Below are positions 30,750 to 42,510 of a DNA stretch of 64,000 nt, piece by piece. How positions within the stretch are numbered: position 1 is the first letter of the stretch; each line of letters opens with the position of its first letter. The position numbers and the translations under genes were made by a program. The stretch is from Whitmania pigra (taxonomy: Eukaryota; Annelida; Clitellata; Hirudinida; Haemopidae), in the NCBI GenBank assembly GCA_021613335.1, contig JAJTWR010000281.1, forward strand, positions 749,501 through 813,500. The letters run 5' to 3'. Under the pieces are notes generated by a model, which had not been told where the DNA came from, ran no database searches, and worked only from the letters and a program-made list of their open reading frames with translations.

Positions 30750-33184
30750 ATTATTACGAAGTTGTTATAGTAATAACATCGGACCAATGATGATCATAAT
30801 AATATTGATGATAATAATAATAACAACAATAATGATAGTAATAATAATAAATGCTGATTGATTGTGGTTATGATCTTAATATCAATAATCTTATAGAAAT
30901 TTCCGAAAAGCACAGTTTGTCATATTTTTCCAAGTTTTTTTCCGCCATTGTCCTTTCGTCCAGGACGGTACAGCGTCTGCTTTTTGTTGCCGAAATCGAA
31001 AACATCTTCCCGCTCATCATCCCATTGTTCTAATATATCTTAACCATGACCGTCGTCGTCATCATCATCACCATCAGTACATTCATCCTTATCATCGTGA
31101 CCACCCACCGCCATCGTCATCACCATCATCGTCGTCGACTTCGTCGTTATCATCGTCATCATCATCATTGTCATCGTCATTGCTCAATGATCCATGAATT
31201 TCTGATTCAATTTGACTAATTCTGTTTATTGCCTTTCTCAACACAGCTCGCAGCTCGGATTGCGATTTACAATGAGCGACATTTCTGATTTAATTGGCTA
31301 ATTAATCTTTTTACCCGCTTTTGATTGTTCTTTACGACAGTGGCTCCGTAATAACCGTGGTCCTAGGGTCGATAAATCCCCCCATTGGCCAATAAAACGC
31401 GAAGGGAGTTTGAAAATTTATCCTTTCGATGCATCTCATTGGTCTCCTGGAAATCAATGTCTCCAACTGAACTTTATCGCCTCGCATTCCTTGCTGAAAT
31501 ATCTTTTCTTCTGATTTTTTTTTATTATTGTTTTATTTTTTTAATTTTAGAGACAATTAATGGGTTGAAATTGAATTTGAAGTAACAAATATGTTGAAGT
31601 TGATTGTATTGATTGGTTGCGAGTTGTTTACGTTATTCGTGTTTTTTTATTACATTTGAATTACGCTTGCATTACGGTTAAATTGCGATATAATTTAGCG
31701 TTTATTTGCAATTATTTACTATTTAATTCGATTAAATAACAAACCATTTCGGGTTTTTAATTAAATTATTGCTACAAAAAGGTTTTTTTACTTTCTTACA
31801 ATAATTATAATTTAACTAAAAAATTAGATAACTAATTATTTCGATTTTTTAAATTTTTATTTTTGCCACTACGATAAATTTAACGGTTGAGTGATTTCCT
31901 AATAAGGATAGAAGTCATTCCGGTTCTTCGCTTTGCGATTCCAATTAAAGAGCTTCTGATGGACGTTCCACAGTGCAGAATGTAAATGTTTCCATGACAA
32001 CGCAGGATGTAAATGTTTCCATGACAACGCAGGATGTAAACGTTTCCATGACAACGGATATTCAACCTTCGCACTTGGAGAAAGATCGGAACTGATTTGC
32101 AAGGAATTAACCGCTCAACAAAAACACCACCTTCATCGTCACCACAACCAACAACAACAACAACAACATGTTTTTGCATTTTTGCGAGAAACCATCCAGA
32201 CTAAATATACAATTGAATTTAATTTAGAATACTAACAATGTATACATTAATACTTTGACAATGCAGCCACTGTCATAATTGTCGGAGAAACGTCAAATTA
32301 CATCAACAAAATTATGCTTAAATTACATCATTCTTAAAGCTCTAAAATGCAGAGTTTTCAAAGAAACAGATAAACATTCGAAAACAGTCTAACACATTCA
32401 CTGACATTATTCCTGACAGTCGATGGACGCTGTCAACTCTAATTTCCACCGCTAACCTCAACACCGCCATTTCGACTTCCATGACATCTAAGAAAAAAAA
32501 GTCAAAAATTCAAACTTTTTTCAATGCCATGGCAACCTCTGACGTGACGTCACCATTCGAGTCACGTGCAACGGGTTAGGGTTCCTCAGAAGATGGTGAT
32601 CGTAACCGTAAAGAAGGTGAATTGTTCGACATCAAATTAACCGCTGTAATTCAATTCTTATCGACGCTGTCCCCACTTCTCTTCATCAACATCATCATCA
32701 TCATCATCATCGTCGTCGTCGAAGACATCGTCATTGCCATCATCATCATCATCGCCGTGCAATTCCAAGATGAGAATGAAGAACGCATTCCACATTGGAG
32801 ATGTTCGTGAAGATTCATCAATCAGCAAAAATCCGAGGCTGGGGGGCTGCAACTAAACACCCAAAATCCCCGCGGATGATAATTTTTCATGGTGCCATCA
32901 ATTAGACATTTCTTCAACGGATCAAGACGACGGAAGCAGAGCCTGAGAATAATTCATAAAAATAAGAATCAAAATATTTGTTTCATAAAAAAAAAACATT
33001 TAATTGAAATATAAAATTGGATTTTTAACAATTAAATAAATTCAAAGATGTTTTCCTTAATATTTAATGCTGATGAAAAATATCGGACGACACAATAATC
33101 CAATATTGTTGTTTTTTTTTTAATTTTAATCAATTCGTAAATCAAAATTCATTTTAAAATATTGACTTGATCAATAATTGCGAT
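30750..33184. other. Intergenic stretch with satellites, no supported gene
   Basis: Contains AAT/ATC runs near 30790-30850, a CAT/CGT run near 31045-31185, a 27-bp triplicate near 31977-32070, a GAT/CGT run near 32690-32755, and a cluster of TGACGTCA and CACGTG palindromes near 32545-32568. I see no exon with domain support. Confidence 0.5.
31977..32070. repeat. 27-bp unit repeated three times
   Basis: Three tandem near-identical copies of TGTAAATGTTTCCATGACAA plus CGCAGGA. The copies abut with no spacers. Confidence 0.85.
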
Positions 33185-34475
33185 ACTAGGCAAAACCTCA
33201 AGCAAAACTGCTAGAAAGACTCATTCTCTCCAGAATTCGACCTCATATCACAGCATCCTCTAACTTCTCTTCTCTCCAATCTGCCTACAGACTTGGTTGG
33301 TTTCTCTACAGAAACAGCCCTTTCACCTTGCAAGGGCAATTATGCTGTGATGATACATAGGCTGCCTTTGATACCATAAACCAATAGATATTATTGGAGA
33401 GACTTCAGTCTGACTTTGGAATCGATGGCCTTGCACTATCCTGGCTACAACCTTACCTTTCCAACAGAACCCAATATATTAAACTAGGCGATCACTCCTC
33501 CCCTCCAGTTGAACTGCTTGGGACCTTTGCTTTTCACAACCTATACTTCACCTTTGCCTAACATTATTCTTAACATCAACATATCCTTCTATCAGTTCGC
33601 AGATGACACAAGTCTTTTCTCTATTCTTTCCAGCCGTAACATTTCAGATGAACTCGAGAATTTGCGGAAGTGCACGGATGCCATCAATGATTGGCATCTC
33701 GTTAACTTTCTCCTACTGAATCCTCAGAAATCTGAAATTATATTCATTGGCACACCCGCTCGCCTGAAAACTCTGTCGCCTCCTCTTTCTATAAGCATCG
33801 ATGGCACCCTCCTTCCTTCCTCTACTACCCTCAAGCGCCTCGGTGTTATTTTTGATTCACACCTCACCTTTAAAGAACATTCCGCTTCTATTATCAAATC
33901 CTGCAATCATCTCATCTGGGCGATCCGTCCGCTACTTTCCGTTAATATAACTTCCGCCCTTACACGCTGCCTTGTTCTCTCTCGCTTAAACTATTGTAAC
34001 TCTCTTCTTTATGGCACATCTGCTTCTTTAATTCAATCCTTGCAACGCGTCCAAACCAAGCTTGCCAAGCTTGTTCTCTTCAACCCTACCCTCAATAGCA
34101 TGGACCGTCTGAAGAAATTGCACTGGTTGCCGATCCATAGTCGTAATCACTTTCAAAATTGCCTTCATGACATATCACACTCTAGCAACATCCACCCCAC
34201 CTTATCTCCATCACCTACTAGATGGCCACCAAACACCTGGCCTTCGCTCATCGTCAGCCACTCAACTTCACCAACCTGTACATATATCATCCCTCCCAAA
34301 CAGAGGCTTCTAGTACGCCTCTCCTGCTTTCTGGTACAGACTCCCTCCCACCGTCAGAGCCCAGCCATCCCTGGAGCTCTTCAAACGCCACCTGAAGACC
34401 CAAAAAGGTTTTCAGGACTTCATGGGACAGCGAATGGCGCTTTATAAATTAATAATAATTATTATTATTATCCAA
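33185..34475 (+). mobile_element. 5'-truncated, frameshifted CR1/L2-like LINE with ATT tail
   Basis: The upstream part reads in broken frames as reverse-transcriptase blocks (KLLERLILSRIRPHI, AAFDTIN, FGIDGLALSWL). The intact frame 33509-34447 carries LGPLLFTTY, the catalytic FADD in YQFADDTSLF, LLNPQKSE, LGVIFDSHLTF, LSRLNYCNSLLYG, LQRVQTKLA and LHWLPI, the typical order for CR1/L2/Rex-type LINEs. The VPQGS part of motif B is lost at a frame break near 33505, and the C-terminal part is shifted. It ends in TTTATAAATTAATAATAATT and an ATT run, a short tandem-repeat tail as in CR1/L2 elements. It cannot encode active protein. Confidence 0.85.
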
Positions 34476-35635
34476 TCAGATTACTAAGACAATTATGGAT
34501 ATAATTTTATTTATTGTTTCGAGTTATGAATATTTTACAAACTTAGCAGAACTTATCATCAGATGTATTATCATCAGATGATGTCTATACTTGATTGGAT
34601 TGTTTTTCGTCCAAATCTTTTTAAAATAACTTGCAAAAAATTCCTGGCAAGAGTTTAAAAATAAATGACACAAAAAAGGAATGAAATGGAGTGGAGCCTG
34701 ACGATGATGATAATGATGATGATGACGATGATGATGACGACGACTATTTTTTGTTTAATTGCTAAATTCTGTTATAATTGTTAGGTTTATAATATTTATA
34801 ATAGATGTCAATTTAGACATTAAATTTAAGTTTAATAAATTTTTAAGTAAATAAATTGTTTCCAGAACGAATTTAAATTTTTCTGTTTTAATCAAAAAAT
34901 ATCCTGGAAGTTACTGTTGAATGAGTTTCTCAAACACTGTTTGGTTGCTGCTTGACTTCTCAACCAGTTGATGAGTTGCGATGACTGATGAGCATTGTAA
35001 AAGTAAAATTTGATTGATTTCCTTCAATCATTCCGCACATTAATCAACTTAAAACAGTCCTTTTCGACAAACCGCGGCGCCGAAATATTCGAATGGTAAA
35101 GGCGATTTTGCCGCCAATCCATCAAATTATTTTGATCGAAGACACCTTCCTCAGGGATCCATAAATCCTGAGTCGATTGACACTTTCCACAGTTGCACCA
35201 ACCCACTGGGTCGGTTCCACCCCCTAACCTTGGTCGAGGAGCTGTCAAGGAGAGAGAAAAGATTGAAACTCCATCAGGGGTCGACATGAAAGGCTTTCCA
35301 GAATTGCCCGCATTTCCTTTCCTTTGTGAATCAGAAATTTCCTCAAAGTGCTGTCATTTGGGTTCCATCCAGCTCTTCATCATCAGCAGGCGTTCATCGC
35401 ATTCTTCCTTAATGTCCAGTCTTTCTAATGTTCTTGGAGACAGACATTGGCTGGTTGTTTATTGTTATTGTTATTAATTGAAATTTATTTCTCAGCTCGA
35501 AATAATTGCAAGGGGGTTTGTGAATAATTAACTTGTTTAGTTGAATTAAGAAATTAAGTGCATTAATATTTCAATACTATTTATTGGTAGTTAATTCATT
35601 AAGAAACAAATAAAAAAACCTCAATTAACTTAATC
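34476..35635. other. Intergenic stretch with a weak cysteine-rich frame
   Basis: Holds a GAT/GAC microsatellite near 34700-34745. On the minus strand at 35024-35287 there is a frame with DPVGWCNCGKCQ, faintly like the cysteine-rich tail module of P2X7-type proteins. The match is too short for a call. No other feature is seen. Confidence 0.35.
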
Positions 35636-35725
35636 AATTAAAGTTAATCAACTTAATCAATTAAAGTTAATCAACTTAATCAATTAAAGTTAATCAACTT
35701 GATCAATTAAATTTAATTACTTAAT
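35630..35725. repeat. 23-bp tandem repeat (AATCAATTAAAGTTAATCAACTT)
   Basis: About four adjacent copies, degrading into related TTAATTAA/TTAATCAA sequence up to roughly 35880. The unit is partly self-complementary (TTGATTAA against TTAATCAA). Confidence 0.8.
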
Positions 35726-35885
35726 CAACTAAATCAATTAATATTTAAAATAACCAACTCAATTAATTAAATTTAATTAACTCGGTAAATTAATAAATTG
35801 TAATTAAATTCAAGTTATTGAGTTAATTAAATTTAAATTAATTAATTTAGACTTAAATTAGTTAACTTAATCAATTAAATTTAGT

Positions 35886-36026
35886 GCTAGCTGGCTGAGA
35901 GGGTTGCGTTCCTGCGATCTACGGTAAAAGCAACAATGTCGTGTTCGCAACCCAGCTTGCACCGCCAAAGGCGCCCCTGGGATGCGGCGCTAGGATCAAC
36001 TAGATCATCATCATCATCATCATCAT

Positions 36027-36116
<90 letters not shown>

Positions 36117-36130
36117 ATCATCATCATATT
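35886..36130 (+). repeat. Retroposon-like 3' module with hairpin and ATC tail
   Basis: A GC-richer module of about 115 bp starts near GCTAGCTGGCTGAGAGGG and contains an 8-bp inverted repeat, GGGTTGCG (35901-35908) and CGCAACCC (35946-35953). It ends in a pure ATC run with some CGT at 36003-36130. A structured body followed by a simple-repeat tail suggests the 3' end of a SINE or LINE. Confidence 0.45.
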
Positions 36131-38943
36131 CATCTATGTTTATAAATAAACATATTATTAATATTATTATTATTATTATTGTTATTAATGTTATTATTTA
36201 TAATGTTGTTTTTATTTTTAAGAACTTTTGTTCCGCTTTTAATTTGTAAAAATTGGAGTATATCTTTTCGTGCTGAACTCTCATTGTGAAGGCAGTAAAA
36301 GATCCTTTCATAATGTTCTTATTTTATTTAATTTGATTTAAAAGTCACGTTTCACTAAATTCAAATTAGATTACAACCACCAGGTTTTCTTGAGGCAAAC
36401 GTGGTTTTGCAAATGATTTTTCCCGCCCTCCGCCATCATTCATTTAATTCGTCTGCATTTTCTGGAAGTCACCACTCAAAACTATTAACAAATTTTACTT
36501 GTCACTTTTCGGCGGGTTAAATTTAACATCCTCAATCTCAAGCAATGGATATTCTTATATTCTGTATTTTCGAAATTTGCAAATCAGTCTGAATTGTGCT
36601 CACAAATTCTGGATTTATAAGATGAAGCAATTGACAAAAATTCGTATTTTTTTTATTCAAAATCCAAACGTAAAAGTTTTATTATTTTCTGCGAGCAATC
36701 ACAGCCTCATTTTAGATGAATAATTAAAATAAATAAAAATTAATCGTTGAGTCTTCATTCATAATTTACAATCAAAAGTGTCCTGTGCAAATTCATTTAC
36801 GTACTCAAGACTCTGGAACATTTAAAAGAAGGATAATAAAAGTTTTTGAAAGAAGTGTAACATATAAGTAAATAGACGTATTTAAAATAATAATAATCAA
36901 AAAAATATATAACAAGAAAATAATAACCAATAGTTAAAAGGATAATAATAAACTTATTAAAGAAAATATCAACAAAAATGTTGTAAAATAATAATAAAAA
37001 TACTTAATAGCAAAGTAATAAAACATTTAAAAGAAGAATGATAAACAAATTGGATTAAACATTAATAAACGAAAAGAAAAATGTATAGCTTAAACTTGAT
37101 TTAAAAGTGCTGCTTGCAATTTAAATGTAAGAAATGAATTTCCTTGATGAAGTAATTCAACAATTTAATGGTCTCATTTCGATCATTTCTTGGTCTCACA
37201 AATGCACTTTTATTTTGCCTTTCCATGATCAATCACACCGATTATTTCGGCGTTTAAAGCTAATTAAGTGTAAGCACATGTTCACAATTAAAGAGCAAGA
37301 CACTATTTTAATATTATTTGACTATTACGTGATTATTGTTTAAATTATTTGATTTAATATATTTATAATATTATATAATAAATGTCATTATTTTGATTAT
37401 TTGACATTTAATTTTGTGATGAAATAATTGGTTAACAACATTTCGTGTCAGGCTTGTTTGAATGGAGGGGAAAATTTGCATAACAACAAGGAAAAGCCCT
37501 TATTAGGATAAGCTTCTAGTGATGATGTTGATCTACGGTTGAATGAATTCAAACATTGATCCAATCAACTGCAGCATGTGGTATTTTTTTGTTCACAATT
37601 TAAACGTCTTTAAGCATCTTTAAATTATCCATAAATAGACTTAGGCTTAACTACCGAGTGCTCAACTTTCCGGAAAACGAGGTAAAATAAAATTTATAAA
37701 TTGATTAATTTAAACAAAAATTACATGACTTCATTTGTTTAGTAAATAACCAGTGCAGCAGTAATTTAAATTGTATTTGCAATATTGGATAAAATGCTGG
37801 ATAATATTTACAAACAGCACTCCGGTGAAAGTCATTAAACTCATTGTTCAGTATTTGAATGCCCCAACTCCAGAACAACACCAGAACAACCCCTTGTCTC
37901 CTTGCAGAACCTTTTCCAAAGTGGATCCTCCAAGCAAATTGAATGCATAAAGAAGAGCGACATCCATTGAGGAAAGTTTTTTTTTCTTCTCCATAAAGTT
38001 TTGAATTCCTTTCCATGCTTCTCTTTCCATACAGCGACACAAAATCTAGTTGAATCTATCTGCTGGGCGCAAAACTAATCCAATTTTGGAAAATTTCAAC
38101 GCCAAGATTTGTTTCCTCTGCCGGTCAAAATGACGACATTTTAGGAATTTTTAGTGAAATTCGATTCGTTTGATGAAGGAAATTGCTACATGAATTTTAG
38201 CTGCGATTTCAAACTTTGAATTTAATTCATTTTGAAGTTTTTTCATTTTCACTGACCATTTTATTTTGATTGAAGGTTTAAAGCCTCGAAAAAAAGTATT
38301 TTAACCAAATAATCTCGATGATGATGATGATGAAGATGACGATGATGATGACCTTGACATTAGATCAGTCAAATCATATCCAAAGGTAGGTTAACTTCTA
38401 ACCGATTACATAATATTGTTGTTAAATATCTACTTTCGAGTTTAGTGCTTGACCGATATGGGCGTTTAATGATATGCCGATATTTTATTATTATTATTAT
38501 TATTATTATTATGTAAAACTTTAGAGAACAACTTTTAATTCTGGAGACGAAATTAATTAATTCGTAAAAGTAAACAAATTCATGGTGAAGTTTTATTATT
38601 ATAACGGCCTCTTGCAAATAAGAATGGGTGAGACAGCGAATAAACCTGACCCTAAATATCAGTTTTGGCGCGCAAAATATCACCGATACAGGTTCGATTT
38701 ACTGATACTGCGAATATCGTAATCGATATAATCATTGGTCGGGCATTAGAGATGTTTTACAAAAATACATTCAATTTGATTTAAACCTTAAAGACTAATA
38801 AATCTTAAATTTAACTTATATATAAATTAAATTAAATTTGCAAGAATTACAGAATTTTTTTTACCATAACAAAGAAATGTTTGTCGTTCAAAATTGTGGT
38901 CACGTTTTGAATTTGTCTAATTAAAACTGCTTGTGATGTGTCT
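36131..38943. other. Intergenic stretch, no supported gene
   Basis: AT-rich throughout. Small ATT and GAT runs occur near 36155-36200, 38317-38350 and 38485-38511. Open frames here are short and without motifs. Confidence 0.55.
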
Positions 38944-39044
38944 TTAAGATGATAACGACGACGACGATGAGTTTGATGATGATGATGATGATGACGACGA
39001 CGACAACGACGACGACGACGATGACGATGATGATGATGATGAGG
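38944..39044. repeat. GAC/GAT microsatellite
   Basis: Mixed GAC, GAT and GAG triplets running up to the left end of the foldback-like element. Confidence 0.85.
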
Positions 39045-39053
39045 AGGAAAACA

Positions 39054-40126
39054 GGTGACCCGTCATAACAGCCCGGCGACAGAATAGCCCCGACAAAACA
39101 GCCCCGTCAAAATAGCACGGCGTCAAAATAGCTCAAGACAAAATAGCCCCGACAAAACCGCCCCGACAAAACAGCCCCGTCGAAACAGCCCGGCGTCAAA
39201 ATAGCCCAGGACAGAAAAATCCCGTCAAAATGGCCCAGTCAAAATAGCCCCGACAAAATAGCCGGCGACAACATAGCCCAGGACAAAACAACCCGGCGAC
39301 AAAATAGCTCGGCGACATAATAGCCCCATGATAACTCCATGTCAAAGTATTTTTTAAAAATGTTGTGAAACTGAATCAAAATTTAATTCGAAATTAGTGG
39401 CTTGAATGCTTTGATCGTTTTGAGTATTGTTTGTTGTTATTATTGTTCTCCAGAAGTTTAATTTGCATAGTCTTGCTTATTCAAATTTGTATCTGGCTTA
39501 CAAATTTGTGTTGACATTATCCTGATCACAAGTTGCTTGTGAGGGGTCGTTTTCAAAATTGAAATACGTTTTGAACAGATTAAGAAATTTTCTGAACCAG
39601 TCAATTCTACGATCATTCATGCTGATGTCTTGTGAGAAAGACTCTTTTCCAAGAATCAATAACAATGAGATCATTGATGTTTTAGCATCGACTAGTGAAA
39701 CGATGAAAAAGCTGTTATAATAGTTAATAGTGGATAGAAATTTTAGACTCTAGTGTTTCTTATGTTTAAGTTGATCAAAGTAGGAGTTAAATAAAAGTTC
39801 CCGGGCCGGTTTTTTAAGCCAGTCCGACCCTGGTGACAGGGCTGTTTTGACGGGGCTATTTTGTCGCCGGGCTATTTTGTCGCCGGGTTGTTTTGTCCTG
39901 GGCTATTTTGTCGCCGGGCTATTTTGTCGGGGCTATTTTGACGGGGCCATTTTGACGGGATTTTCCCGCCCTGGGCTATTTTGACGCCGGGCTGTTTCGA
40001 CGGGGCTGTTTTGTCGGGGCGGTTTTGTCGGGGCTGTTTTGTCTTGAGCTATTTTGACGCCCGGCTGTTTTGACGGGGCTGTTTTGTCGGGGCTATTCTG
40101 TCGCCGGGCTGTTATGACGGGGTGCC
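39054..40126. mobile_element. Foldback-like element: inverted arms made of a tandem repeat, 9-bp target duplication
   Basis: The left arm (about 39054-39335) is a degenerate array of 14-17-bp units such as CCCCGTCAAAATAG and CCCGGCGACAAAATAG. The right arm (about 39830-40126) is nearly its exact reverse complement, unit by unit. A 500-bp AT-rich core without coding capacity separates them. The termini are GGTGACCCGTCATAAC and, inverted, GGCACCCCGTCATAAC. A perfect 9-bp duplication, AGGAAAACA, flanks the element at 39045-39053 and 40127-40135. Tandem-repeat arms recall Foldback elements, and a 9-bp duplication fits Foldback or Mutator-like elements. Superfamily assignment is inferred. Confidence 0.85.
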
Positions 40127-40135
40127 AGGAAAACA

Positions 40136-41097
40136 TCGATAGTTAAAACATTTAGTTTTAGTCGCAGAAATTCGTAGATCTAGTTAATTTGTAGCGATTA
40201 ATAAATTATAGAAAAAAATATTATAAATAATTAACTAAGCACTGCTGAGTGGAATTTATGAAATTATTTAAGACTATTATTTAACAATTGAAATAATATC
40301 CCATCAATTCAGAATTATTTGATTTTAAACATTTTCTATAGATTCGATTTTTATTTTGAATTTAGTATGGAAAACAATATTTTATGCACAGAATTATTAT
40401 ATTATTATTATTAATTTATATATTTTAATTATATAAATTAGTATTTTACAAATATATTCAATATTATTTATAATATTAACGAGTGAGTTGAAGTCAAATT
40501 CATAAAGATGCCAAGATCTGTTCAATGCTCAATGGATGGAAAATAAGCTAATAACATGGTGATGGTGATGATGATGACGATGGTGGTGATGATGATGATG
40601 ATGGTGATGGTAATGCTGATGTCGGCTGTGATAGTGATGAAGACTGTGACACTAAGACATTAAGGACGTTGATGGTGGTGATGACGATATTTATACGTAA
40701 TTATAATACAATTTGTTACAATTTTGTAATAACAATTTATTACATTTTATAATTTAGTAATATAAAAACAATTATAATACAATAAAATAAGTAATTATAA
40801 TGCAATTAATGGTTCCTTTCATTGTATTTTCTCTGAAGAATGAAATCCAACAAATTAACTTCCCTGTTTTATAGCTTTGATTCGTGTTTTGAATTCGTCA
40901 GCATTTTTATTTAATTAATTTTTATTAATAAGAATTCAAACGTAAAAAGAGCGAAAATGTGAAGCGAGAGGAAGTCGATTGTTGTTCGCCATTAAAATTT
41001 CATTTTGAAGATTTGAAGAAAAATTTAACTAAATTTTATTTAAATGGGGAACCTAGCGAGAAACACAATGCTGTTGGATTTAACATTGCACTTTAAA
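40136..41097. other. AT-rich stretch between foldback-like elements
   Basis: Contains a GAT/GGT microsatellite near 40558-40690 and AT-rich sequence. No gene is visible. Confidence 0.55.
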
Positions 41098-41106
41098 CAA
41101 TTATTA

Positions 41107-41743
41107 GGCACCCCGTCACAATAGCCCGACTCAAACAGCCCCGTCAAAACAGCTCAATAAAATTTATTGTAAAAAAAAAATAATAAAACTAATTGCGAGA
41201 TTATGAAGCATTTCCGCGTAGATAATCGAGAGGTTCTGTGTTGAAGACGTTTTGTCTCACGTACTTAACCTTCGTTAAGTTATATTAGTTATATTTTTAA
41301 GTTGTATTAGTTGCAGTTCCAAATCATCCACATTGCAATAGGAACTCAGGGAAGGATCAAAAGAAATTGGTTGATCTGAAGAACAGGCGTGACGTCATGA
41401 GTGTCTGTTAAGGTGAATCCCTTTGTGTGGCTCGCATATGTTGTACGTCAGTCGATAATTTAATATTATATAATAATTAATTATATGCCAACTTGAAAAG
41501 TCCGTGGAAACCGAGGGAGTAGTCGGAATATTATTAATATTTCAGACAATAAATCTTCCACTTAATGAAATTTCCTGATACCAATTAAACTCAAAACGGT
41601 CATAAAAGCATTCAATCACTAATTTCATTCAATTAAATTTGAAATCAGTTATCGGTTAATGTCTTCAACTCATATAAATTTTTTTTTAGAGATACATTGA
41701 CGGGGATATTTTGAAGGGGCCGTTTTGACCGGGCTATTTTGTC
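41107..41743. mobile_element. Second, shorter foldback-family element
   Basis: The left end GGCACCCCGTCACAATAGCC is the same terminus as the 39-kb element, and the right end has the complementary GACGGGG...GGGCTATTTTGTC units. The flanks CAATTATTA (41098-41106) and CAATTAGTA (41744-41752) agree at 8 of 9 positions. The arms are short, and the 500-bp core is homologous to that of the 43.6-kb copy (shared TAAATCTTCCACTTAATGAA) but not evidently to the 39-kb core. Confidence 0.72.
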
Positions 41744-42010
41744 CAATTAGTACTACAAGTCTTTAAATGAGTAAAATTCGTCATAAATAATATTTTAAAT
41801 ATTATTATTTTTGCTTCTACAATTTATTATTAATATTATTTTTTTAAGTTAGTAAAACAAGTATCGAATTTCCGGATGTTTTGGTGGTAATTATAAAAAA
41901 TCATTTCCGGTTTGTTGTACGGTATCAAACGATACAAAAAAAACATGCGTCGTTCGAATTCGATTCATAATAATAATAATTAATTATAATAAATAATAAT
42001 TACAATATTA

Positions 42011-42510
42011 TAATTAATTATATATATATAAAATTACAATATAATAATATGTAATATTAATAATATAATAATTATATTTAATATTAATTCTTTAAAATTT
42101 AATAATATAATAATTAATTATTAATTAATATATTATGCTAATATTAATATAATTAATTATAATAATAATTCATAAATATTAATAATTATTATTTTTTTTA
42201 TTATAATTAATAATAATTTATAAATATTAATAATAATATAACTATTAATAATTATTATTATAATTAATTATATATATATAAAATTACAATATAATAATAT
42301 GTAATATTAATAATATAATAATTATATTTAATATTAATTCTTTAAAATTTAATAATATAATAATTAATTATTAATTAATATATTATGCTAATATTAATAT
42401 AATTAATTATAATAATAATTCATAAATATTAATAATTATTATTTTTTTTATTATAATTAATAATAATTTATAAATATTAATAATAATATAACTATTAATA
42501 ATTATTATTA
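42011..42510. repeat. Perfect tandem duplication of a 250-bp AT-rich unit
   Basis: 42011-42260 and 42261-42510 appear identical base for base by eye. The unit is almost entirely A and T, and both copies contain the landmarks TCTTTAAAATTTAATAATAT and TTATGCTAATATTAATATAA. Identity in such fast-drifting sequence means a very recent duplication or an assembly artefact. Confidence 0.88.

Noticed and set aside
31977..32070. Three 27-bp repeats, CRISPR-like at first glance
   Set aside because: Copies abut without spacers, there is no cas gene, and the genome is animal nuclear DNA; an ordinary minisatellite.
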